Below, piece by piece: positions 57,396-64,000 of a DNA stretch of 64,000 bases (within the stretch, counting starts at the first letter, position 1; each line of letters opens with the position of its first letter). Made by a program: the position numbers and the translations under genes. This DNA comes from Vicinamibacterales bacterium (GTDB lineage: Bacteria; Acidobacteriota; Vicinamibacteria; Vicinamibacterales; 2-12-FULL-66-21), in contig DASSPH010000088.1 in assembly GCA_035699745.1 (NCBI GenBank), forward strand, positions 1-64,000. The letters run 5' to 3'. A model generated the notes under the pieces. The model was not told where the DNA came from. It saw nothing but the letters and a program-made list of their open reading frames with translations, and searched no databases.

Positions 57396-59870
57396 ATGGA
57401 CGCGTGGCGAGTACACAAGTTCGGCGGATCCAGTGTCGCCGATGCCGCCTGCATGGAACGGGTGGCGGACATCCTGGAGGCGGACGCCCGGCCGCGTGTC
57501 GCCGCCGTGCTCTCGGCCTGTCGAGGCGTCACCGACGCGCTGCTCACGCTGGTCAGGACGGCCGCGGCCGCCGGGGATGACCCGGGCGCGGGGCTGGAGG
57601 CGCTTCGCGAACGCCACGCCGCGATCGCGCGCGCGCTGCTCGCCGGTCCGGCCGCCGCCGAGTACCTCGCCGAGCTCGACGCCGACCGCCGCGACATCGC
57701 CGGGATCCTGCAGACCATCCGGCTGATTCGCGAAGCGTCGCCCGCCGTCAGCGATCTCGTGGCCGGCTACGGCGAGATCTGGTCGACGCGGCTGTTCTGG
57801 CGCTTTCTCGCGGCCCGCGGACGGAGGCCGGGCGGCGTCCGCTGGATCGACGCGCGGGACATCGTCACGGTGGAACGCGCGGCGCTCGGGCCCAACGTCC
57901 TCTGGACCGAGTCGCGCGAGCGCGCCCGGCGCACCGTCCCCGCCGATCGCGAAGGGACGCTGATCGTCACCGGGTTCATCGCTCGCACGCGCGACGGGCT
58001 GCAGACCACGCTGGGCCGCGACGGCAGCGATTTCTCCGCGTCGATCTTCGGATCCCTCCTCGCGGCAGACGAGATCGTCATCTGGACCGACGTGCCCGGC
58101 GTGCTCAGCGCGGATCCGCGCCGCGTGCCCGACGCCACCGTCATCGATTCCCTCTCCTACAACGAGGCGATGGAGCTCGCCTACTTCGGCGCCAAGGTGA
58201 TCCACCCGCAGACGATGACGCCGGCGGTGAGCGGCGGCATTCCGATCTGGATCCGCAGCACGTTCGCGCCCGGCGAACCGGGCACCGTGATCTGCGCCGA
58301 TCCGGCGTCGCGGCTGCCGGTCAAGGGCATCACCAGCATCGATCGCGTGGCGGTGATCAACGTCGAAGGGACCGGCATGATCGGCGTTCCCGGAACGGCG
58401 CAGCGGCTGTTCGGGGCGCTCCGCGAGAACGGCATTTCCGTCGCGCTGATCTCGCAGGGCAGCTCCGAACATTCGATCTGCTTCGCGCTGGCGGACGCCG
58501 AGGCCGACCGCGCCGCCGCGGTCGTCCGCCACGCCTTCGACGTCGAGCTGCGCCAGGGGCAGATCCAGCGCGTCGACGTGACCCGCGACTGCAGCATCCT
58601 GGCGATCGTCGGCGACGGCATGGCGGGCACCCCCGGGATCGCCGCGAAGCTGTTCAACGCGCTCGGCAGCTCCGGCGTCAACGTCCGCGCCATCGCGCAG
58701 GGATCGTCGGAGCGGAACATTTCGGTCGTCATCGACGCCAAGCACACGGCGCGGGCGCTCGGATCGGTCCACGCCGGCTTCTATCTCTCGCCGCACACCA
58801 TCTCGATCGGCCTCATCGGACCCGGCACCGTCGGCAGCGCGTTCCTCGATCAACTGGCCTCGCAGATGGACCGGCTGACGCGCGACTTCAGGCTGGACCT
58901 GCGGCTGCGCGGGCTGCTCACGTCGCGGACGATGGTGCTGGCCGATCCCGCGGTGCCGATCGCGGCGTGGCGCGAGGCCCTGCGGAACGGCACTGCGGCC
59001 GACCTGCAGCAGTTCGTCCGGCACGTGGATGCCGCCCACCTGCCGCACGCGATCATCGTCGACTGCACCGCCAGCGCCGCCGTGGCGCGGCACTACCCGG
59101 AATGGCTCGCCGCCGGCATCCACGTCGTCACGCCGAACAAGCAGGCGGGCAGCGCCGATCTGCCGTTCTACCGATCGCTGCAGGAAGCACGGCGGACCGG
59201 CGGCTCGCGGTTCCTGTACGAGGCGACCGTCGGGGCCGGACTGCCCATCATTCAGACGGTCCGCGACCTCCGCGAGACGGGCGACCGGGTGCACCGCATC
59301 GAAGGGATCCTGTCCGGCACGCTGTCCTACCTGTTCAACGTCTGGGACGGCGAGCAGCCGTTCTCGTCACTCGTGCGCGACGCGAAGGCGCAGGGATTCA
59401 CCGAGCCGGATCCGCGCGACGATCTGTCGGGACGGGACGTCGCGAGAAAGCTCGTCATCCTCGCGCGCGAGACCGGCGCCGATCTCGAGCTGGACGACGT
59501 GGCGCTGGAGGGCCTGGTGCCCGAACAGCTGCAGGGCTGCGGCGCGGAGGAGTTCCTGGCGCGGCTGCCCGAAATGGACGCGATCATGCGGGAGCGGGTC
59601 CTCGCCGCGCAGTCGCGCGGCCGCGTGCTCCGCTACGTCGGCCGCCTGGATACCGATACCGGGAAGGCGACCGTCGGCCTGGCCGAGTTCGATCGATCGC
59701 ATCTCTTCGCCGGCGTCACCTTCACCGACAACGTCGTCAGCTTCACGACCGAGCGCTACGACCGGAATCCGCTCGTGGTGCGCGGGCCGGGCGCCGGACC
59801 GGCCGTGACCGCCGGAGGAGTGTTCGGCGACCTGCTCCGCGTCTGCGCGTACCTGGGCGCGCACGTATGA
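57396..59870 (+). CDS. thrA: Bifunctional aspartate kinase/homoserine dehydrogenase I
   Basis: An 824-residue fusion that catalyses the first and third steps of threonine synthesis. Aspartokinase opens with HKFGGSSVADAACMERV, and tandem ACT domains follow around 310-460 (VAVINVEGTGMIGVPGTAQRLFGALRENGISVALISQGSSEHSI...). These probably give feedback control by threonine. Homoserine dehydrogenase starts near 468 with ISIGLIGPGTVGSAFLDQL (Rossmann), then TPNKQAGSADLPFYRSL. Length is close to the E. coli enzyme (820). It overlaps thrB by 4 bp (ATGA). There is no leader attenuator in the 6-bp gap; the gene may be read from the lasso operon. Confidence 0.96.
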   Translation: MDAWRVHKFGGSSVADAACMERVADILEADARPRVAAVLSACRGVTDALLTLVRTAAAAGDDPGAGLEALRERHAAIARALLAGPAAAEYLAELDADRRDIAGILQTIRLIREASPAVSDLVAGYGEIWSTRLFWRFLAARGRRPGGVRWIDARDIVTVERAALGPNVLWTESRERARRTVPADREGTLIVTGFIARTRDGLQTTLGRDGSDFSASIFGSLLAADEIVIWTDVPGVLSADPRRVPDATVIDSLSYNEAMELAYFGAKVIHPQTMTPAVSGGIPIWIRSTFAPGEPGTVICADPASRLPVKGITSIDRVAVINVEGTGMIGVPGTAQRLFGALRENGISVALISQGSSEHSICFALADAEADRAAAVVRHAFDVELRQGQIQRVDVTRDCSILAIVGDGMAGTPGIAAKLFNALGSSGVNVRAIAQGSSERNISVVIDAKHTARALGSVHAGFYLSPHTISIGLIGPGTVGSAFLDQLASQMDRLTRDFRLDLRLRGLLTSRTMVLADPAVPIAAWREALRNGTAADLQQFVRHVDAAHLPHAIIVDCTASAAVARHYPEWLAAGIHVVTPNKQAGSADLPFYRSLQEARRTGGSRFLYEATVGAGLPIIQTVRDLRETGDRVHRIEGILSGTLSYLFNVWDGEQPFSSLVRDAKAQGFTEPDPRDDLSGRDVARKLVILARETGADLELDDVALEGLVPEQLQGCGAEEFLARLPEMDAIMRERVLAAQSRGRVLRYVGRLDTDTGKATVGLAEFDRSHLFAGVTFTDNVVSFTTERYDRNPLVVRGPGAGPAVTAGGVFGDLLRVCAYLGAHV

Positions 59871-60802
59871 CCGGCCGGACTCACGCGGTGGCGTTCGCGC
59901 CGGCCAGCGTGGGGAACGTGGCGGTCGGCTTCGACGTGCTGGGATACAGCGCATCGGTCGCCGGCGATCGCGTCCGCGCCGGCCGCTCGTCCGCGCGCGG
60001 GGTCCGCATTGCTTCGATTACCGGGATCGTGTCGGATCTTCCGCTCGACTTCGAGCGCAACACGGCCGGCATGGCGGTCGCGGCCATGGCTGACGCGCTC
60101 GATCTCGATTTCGGGTTCGAGCTGTCGATCGACAAAGGGATCCCGCTGGGTTCGGGACTCGGCGGATCCGCCGCGTCGGCGGTCGCGGCGGTCTATGCGG
60201 CGAATGCGCTGCTCGACGAGCCGGTCGACAACCTGCGACTCCTGAAGTTCGCGATGCGCGGCGAGATGGTCGCCAGCGGCACCGCGCACATCGACAACAT
60301 CGCGCCGTCGCTTTACGGCGGGCTCGTGCTCTCGGTCGGCATCGACAATCCCCACATCAAGCAGATCCCGGTGCCCGGCAACGTCCGTTCGGTGCTGGTG
60401 CGTCCGCACCGCGTGCTCGAGACGCGCGGCGCCAGGGCGATCCTCGGGCGAACGGTGCCGCTGTCCGACGTCGTCTGGCAGCAGGCGAATCTGGCGGGAG
60501 TGGTCACCGGCTGTTTCACCGGCGATTTGCCGCTGATCGCCGCGTCGCTCGAGGACGTGCTGATCGAGCCGCAGCGCAAGGGGCTGATCCCCGGGTTCCA
60601 GGCGGTCAAGGATGCGGCGATGACGCGAGGCGCGCTCGGATGCTCGATCTCGGGCGCGGGCCCGACGATGTTCGCGTGGGCGGAAGAGGGCAGCGCCGAC
60701 GCGGTTCGCGGCGCGATGGTCGAGGCCTTTCGAAGTGAAGGTATCACCAGCGACGCGTGGATCACCAGGATCGAGCCGATCGGGGCGGCGATCGTCGACT
60801 GA
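59867..60802 (+). CDS. thrB: Homoserine kinase
   Basis: A 311-residue GHMP kinase that phosphorylates homoserine. The start MTGRTHAVAFAPASVGNVAVGFDVLGY is typical, and the ATP-binding motif is GIPLGSGLGGSAASAVAAV. Later blocks include RGEMVASGTAHIDNIAPSLYGG and the C-terminal GALGCSISGAGPTMFAW. The ATG overlaps thrA by 4 bp and the stop overlaps thrC by one base (TGATG), so all three are tightly coupled. Confidence 0.95.
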   Translation: MTGRTHAVAFAPASVGNVAVGFDVLGYSASVAGDRVRAGRSSARGVRIASITGIVSDLPLDFERNTAGMAVAAMADALDLDFGFELSIDKGIPLGSGLGGSAASAVAAVYAANALLDEPVDNLRLLKFAMRGEMVASGTAHIDNIAPSLYGGLVLSVGIDNPHIKQIPVPGNVRSVLVRPHRVLETRGARAILGRTVPLSDVVWQQANLAGVVTGCFTGDLPLIAASLEDVLIEPQRKGLIPGFQAVKDAAMTRGALGCSISGAGPTMFAWAEEGSADAVRGAMVEAFRSEGITSDAWITRIEPIGAAIVD

Positions 60803-62094
60803 TGAAGTTCCTGAGCACGCGCGGCCGCGGCACACCCGCCGGGTTGAGCGCGGCAATCCGCGACGGCATCGCGGCCGACGGCGGGCTGTTCGTACCCGAA
60901 CGGATTCCCGCGCTTGCCTGGACGGATTGGCCGGCGGCGATTGCACTGCCCGGCCTCGCCGAGCGCGTGATCGCGCCGTTCGCGGAAGCCGATCCGCTGA
61001 GCGGGTCGCTCGCCGCGATCTGCCAGGACGCGTTCACCTTCCCCGCGCCGCTCGTTCCGCTTCGCGGCGCGGATGGCGACGCGAGCGCGCTCGAGCTGTT
61101 TCACGGACCGACCTGCGCGTTCAAGGACTTCGGCGCGCGCTTCCTCGCGGCGGCGCTCGAGCGCGTCCGCCAGCCCGGCGCGGGCCGGATCACGATTCTC
61201 GTCGCCACGTCGGGCGACACGGGCGGCGCCGTCGCCGCGGCGTTCCACCGGCGCCCGTGGGTCGACGTCGTGCTGCTGTATCCGCGAGGTCTGGTCTCGC
61301 AGCGCCAGGCGCATCAACTGTCGTGCTGGGGCGGGAACGTCCGGACGTTCGCCGTCGAGGGCACGTTCGACGACTGCCAGCGGATGGTGAAGGAGGCGTT
61401 CAAGGATCCGGCGCTCAGCGCGCGGCACCGCCTTTCGTCGGCGAACAGCATCAACGCCGGGCGGCTGCTGCCCCAGATGGTCTACTACGCCGCGGCGAGC
61501 CTCGAGATCTGGCACGCCAGGCGGCGCAAGGCCAGCTTCATCGTGCCCTCGGGAAATCTCGGCAACGTGACTGCCTGCGTCTGGGCGCGGGCGGCCGGGC
61601 TGCCGATCGGCGACATCGTGCTCGCCACCAACGCCAACCGCACCATTACGGAGTTCCTCGACAGCGGCGTCTGGCGGCCGCGGGCGAGCGTCGCCACGCT
61701 GGCGTCCGCAATGGACGTCGGCGATCCCTCCAACATGGAACGGCTGCGCGCGCTGCTCGGCGACGAACTCCCGCGCCACCTCACCGCGCGTCTCGTCACC
61801 GACGACGAGATCCGCCGCACGATCCGCGAGGATGCCGCGACGCTGTCGTATGTCTGGGATCCGCACGGCGCGACCGCGGCGTCGGTGTATCGGCAGCTGC
61901 CCCGCGAGCGCCGCGACGAGCCCTGGGTGCTCGTCGCCACGGCGCACCCGGCGAAGTTCAACGACATCGTGGAACCGCTGATCGGGCGCGAGGTGCCGGT
62001 GCCGGGCGCGCTGGCGCGGCTGCTGGACCTGCCGCGCCAGGAGGAGGTCCTGCCGGCGTCGCTGGACGCGCTGCGCGCGCGGCTCGATCGCTAG
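60802..62094 (+). CDS. thrC: Threonine synthase
   Basis: A 430-residue PLP enzyme that makes threonine from phosphohomoserine. The PLP Lys lies in ELFHGPTCAFKDFGARFLAAAL, and the phosphate loop is LVATSGDTGGAVAAAF. The substrate block SANSINAGRLLPQMVYY and FIVPSGNLGNVTACVWARAAGLP match the family. The C-terminal HPAKFNDIVEPLIGREVPVPGALARLLDLP is the usual end. It is the last gene of the thr operon. Its stop overlaps the convergent Sel1-repeat gene by 4 bp. Confidence 0.95.
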   Translation: MKFLSTRGRGTPAGLSAAIRDGIAADGGLFVPERIPALAWTDWPAAIALPGLAERVIAPFAEADPLSGSLAAICQDAFTFPAPLVPLRGADGDASALELFHGPTCAFKDFGARFLAAALERVRQPGAGRITILVATSGDTGGAVAAAFHRRPWVDVVLLYPRGLVSQRQAHQLSCWGGNVRTFAVEGTFDDCQRMVKEAFKDPALSARHRLSSANSINAGRLLPQMVYYAAASLEIWHARRRKASFIVPSGNLGNVTACVWARAAGLPIGDIVLATNANRTITEFLDSGVWRPRASVATLASAMDVGDPSNMERLRALLGDELPRHLTARLVTDDEIRRTIREDAATLSYVWDPHGATAASVYRQLPRERRDEPWVLVATAHPAKFNDIVEPLIGREVPVPGALARLLDLPRQEEVLPASLDALRARLDR

Positions 62095-63185
62095 CGCACC
62101 GGCTTCGCCGACGCGGCGATCAGACTCTGCACGAGGGCTTCCTGCGCGGGAATCGCCTCGGGCAGCATGAGCCGCACCGCGCTCTTCACGCGTTCGGCGG
62201 CGCGCGCCTTCATCGCGCCTTCTGGCAGCCGCAGCTCCGCGAGCCTTGCCAGCGTGTAGGCGCGGTAGGGATTGGGGTCGGTGCCGCGGCCCTGGCGGAC
62301 GAGATCGCTCAATTCGATCTGAGCTTCGGGATCGCCGTCGTCCGCGGCGCGCTCGTACGCCTCCAACGCGGCCTGGTCGGGCGCATGCACGCAGCGCTTC
62401 GCGTACAAGTGCCCGAGTTGGGTGCTCGAGCTCGACTCCCCCTTTTCCGCCGCAGCCTTGTACGCCGCTTCCGCGCGCACCGGATCCAGGTCGACACCGA
62501 GACCGCAGGCATACGCGTCGCCGAGAAAGCGCGAGGCGAGCGGCGTGTGCGCCTGCGCGCGCAGCCACCAGCGGGCCGCCGCATTCCAGTTCTGCGTCAC
62601 GCCGCTGCCGGCGGCATAGCGGAGTCCCAGCGCTGTCATCGATATGGGGTCGCCGCGCAGCGCACCCTGATGAAACCAGTAGGCGGCGGCAGCGGCGTTC
62701 TGCTCGAGGCCGCGCCCGCGGGCGTAGCGCAACCCGAGAAAGCGAAAGGCGTCTGCATTCTCCTGTGCCGCCGCGAGGTGCAGCCAGCGCGCGGCTTCCT
62801 CCTCCATTCGCGGATCGCCGCCCGCGAGGGCGGACTCGAGGCTCAGATGCATCGCGATCCCGAAGCTGGCGTAATAGTTGCCGTCGAGGCCGTCCTCGGC
62901 TCGCCTGGCGAACGACGCCCGATCGTCCTTGAGGTGATTGAGATTGATCGGCGGTCCGGAGCCTTCCAGGGGCGCGCCCGCTCCACTTCGCGGTCCGCGG
63001 CTCGGCGCGTGCGCCACGGTGAAGGGGGACGAGATACAGGAACAGGAGCCCGGCACCGGCACGGGGCCGGCGTCGACGATGGCGTAGACGTTCATGTCTT
63101 GCGGCGCTTGCGCGGAGGGACTCGTGGCGGCCACGGCCACGACGGCTCCGACGGCAATGAGGCCGGCACGCACTGCCTGGGTCAT
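62091..63185 (-). CDS. Sel1-repeat secreted protein
   Basis: About 364 residues. After a signal peptide (AGLIAVGAVVAVAATSPSAQA) and an unusual PVPVPGSCSCISSPF segment it consists of Sel1-type (TPR-like) helical repeats. Examples are AARWLHLAAAQENADAFRFLGLRYARGRGLEQN, AAYWFHQGALRGDPISMTALGLRYAAGSGVTQN, AARWWLRAQAHTPLASRFLGDAYACGLGVD and AAYKAAAEKGESSSSTQLGHLYAKRC. Such repeats mediate protein contacts, often in the periplasm. The start at 63185 has GGAGG very close (2 nt), so a start at 63203 (GTG) is possible. Confidence 0.78.
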   Translation of the reverse strand: MTQAVRAGLIAVGAVVAVAATSPSAQAPQDMNVYAIVDAGPVPVPGSCSCISSPFTVAHAPSRGPRSGAGAPLEGSGPPINLNHLKDDRASFARRAEDGLDGNYYASFGIAMHLSLESALAGGDPRMEEEAARWLHLAAAQENADAFRFLGLRYARGRGLEQNAAAAAYWFHQGALRGDPISMTALGLRYAAGSGVTQNWNAAARWWLRAQAHTPLASRFLGDAYACGLGVDLDPVRAEAAYKAAAEKGESSSSTQLGHLYAKRCVHAPDQAALEAYERAADDGDPEAQIELSDLVRQGRGTDPNPYRAYTLARLAELRLPEGAMKARAAERVKSAVRLMLPEAIPAQEALVQSLIAASAKPVR

Positions 63186-63302
63186 GTCCTCCGCTGCGTG
63201 CACAAGGGCTGCCGTTGAAAGGACGGCGATTTCTCGCGGCGCGGCCGTCAGGCGCGGCGCGGATTCTGTCAGGTCGGCGTCGAGGACTGTAATCGGGCGG
63301 GG

Positions 63303-64000
63303 CTACCCGTGGCGAAGCGCATCGGCCGGCTGGACGCGCGCCGCGCGCCGCGCCGGCAGGTATGCGGCGAGCAGGGCGACGGCGATCAGCGCGACCGACG
63401 CCGCCGCGATCGGCACGAGAGATCCCGCCTCGAGCCCGGGCACGAGCCCGGCGGCAATGCGTGCGGTCCACCAGGCGAGCGGCACGCCGGCCGCGGCGCC
63501 GGCAAGTGCCAGACGGAGCGCGCCGCCGAGAACCATGCGGAGGACGTCATTCCGGGTCGCGCCGAGCGCCAGCCGCAGACCGATTTCGCCGGTGCGACGC
63601 GTCACGGTGTAGCCGAGCAGCCCGTACAGCCCGAGGGCCGCCAGCACGGCACCGGCCACCGCGAACGACGTCGACAGCGCGGTCATCAACCGCTCGATCA
63701 CGACCGATCGATTCAGCTGGTCGTCGAGCGTCGTCACTGCGGCGATCTTCACCGCGGGCACCACCTCGGTCACCGTGCTGCGGACGACGGGCGCGAGCGA
63801 CGCCGGCGGGAGCGACGTGCGCAAGGCGAAATCGGAGAACACGCGCTGCTGGAACGCATGCAGGTAGACCGTTCGCGGCGCCGGCTCGCGCAGATCGGCG
63901 TACTTCGCGTCGGCGGCGACGCCGACGATCTCGAACGCCTGCGTTTCCCGTTCCATGATCAGACGCCGCCCGATCGGACTCGCGGCGCCGAAGTAGTGGC
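63303..64000 (-). CDS. ADOP-type permease, C-terminal part (runs off the window)
   Basis: The C-terminal part of a third MacB/FtsX-fold permease. It is open to base 64000, where the frame reads HYFGAASPIGRRLIMERETQAFEIVGVAADAKYADLREP. It then has AGAVLAALGLYGLLGYTVTRRTGEIGLRLALGATRNDVLRMVLGGALRLALAGAAAG and the final helix before YLPARRAARVQPADALRHG. The large N-terminal portion lies beyond the window. An internal ATG at 63956 is not a real start. Confidence 0.88.
   Translation of the reverse strand, partial: HYFGAASPIGRRLIMERETQAFEIVGVAADAKYADLREPAPRTVYLHAFQQRVFSDFALRTSLPPASLAPVVRSTVTEVVPAVKIAAVTTLDDQLNRSVVIERLMTALSTSFAVAGAVLAALGLYGLLGYTVTRRTGEIGLRLALGATRNDVLRMVLGGALRLALAGAAAGVPLAWWTARIAAGLVPGLEAGSLVPIAAASVALIAVALLAAYLPARRAARVQPADALRHG

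Noticed and set aside
60735-63218. Plus-strand open frame of 827 codons
   Set aside because: Overlaps thrC in another frame and has random-looking Arg/Ala-rich sequence.
60313-63471. Minus-strand open frame of 1052 codons
   Set aside because: Antisense to thrB and thrC and out of frame with the Sel1 gene; no recognisable domain.

Overview
The window is high-GC and gene-dense, and reads like an Acidobacteriota chromosome, most likely class Vicinamibacteria. This is inference from gene content. It has three large MacB/FtsX-type permeases of the acidobacterial duplicated orphan permease (ADOP) kind, one paired with a PadR regulator. It also has a 1014-residue Oar-like TonB-dependent receptor with an N-terminal carboxypeptidase-regulatory-like domain, an ECF42 sigma factor with a DGPF/YCII partner, split LigD genes, and many secreted hypothetical proteins. 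I see no rRNA, tRNA, CRISPR array, transposase or phage gene.

Layout. 1-5.5 kb: a truncated amidohydrolase, a minus-strand operon (MFS transporter, small secreted protein, HpcH/HpaI-type aldolase), then pilT with a coupled upstream partner. 5.5-10.5 kb: a hydrolase, an SRPBCC protein, a MarR regulator with arsM, a STAS protein, a DGC-type zinc-binding protein and efpL (EF-P-like). 10.5-24.5 kb: mostly minus-strand secreted or membrane genes, including a degenerate serine hydrolase, DUF4390, a deoxynucleoside-kinase-like P-loop protein, PadR/ADOP, an Nramp transporter, an LVIVD protein and a DUF305 lipoprotein. 24.5-30 kb: a subclass B3 metallo-beta-lactamase fold protein, a PQQ-type sugar dehydrogenase and the TonB receptor. 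30-36.5 kb: two PNPOx-like proteins, one carrying GAF and winged-helix-like domains. They are divergent from cytochrome c genes across a helically phased repeat array, and are followed by an SRPBCC/porin/YceI set. 36.7-39.6 kb: a sigma-54 response regulator, a PAS histidine kinase and a lone receiver. 39.7-49.7 kb: split LigD ligase and polymerase, a B-family DNA polymerase with a clamp-binding motif, an M55 peptidase, a UvrA2-like ATPase and a second ADOP permease.

The most notable region is 51.7-57.4 kb, a compact lasso-peptide (RiPP) gene cluster. It encodes an RRE/PqqD protein (B1), a transglutaminase-like leader peptidase (B2), an asparagine-synthetase-like cyclase (C), a PRMT-like methyltransferase, a 53-residue precursor, an HPr-kinase-like protein and a nucleotidyltransferase. 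Most joints overlap, so the genes look like one transcription unit. That unit follows the YCII/ECF42 pair by 25 bp and runs into the threonine operon thrABC after a 6-bp gap. The precursor has a YxxPxL leader motif. Its predicted core, TMSGVNMDGGPNNSKT, would form an 8-residue ring from Thr1 to Asp8 and have a Ser/Lys/Thr tail. No exporter or isopeptidase is adjacent.

The window also holds several kinds of non-coding repeat. There are two REP-like palindromes translated in frame inside the MFS gene, a purine-rich inverted repeat at the start of the Nramp gene, an identical 69-bp direct repeat at the 3' end of the GAF gene, and two GCACAAAG-type imperfect dyads. There are also two motifs shared between distant or adjacent promoters: a MarR/arsM operator pair, and TATTCCCCGC-N6/7-GGAAATTCC.
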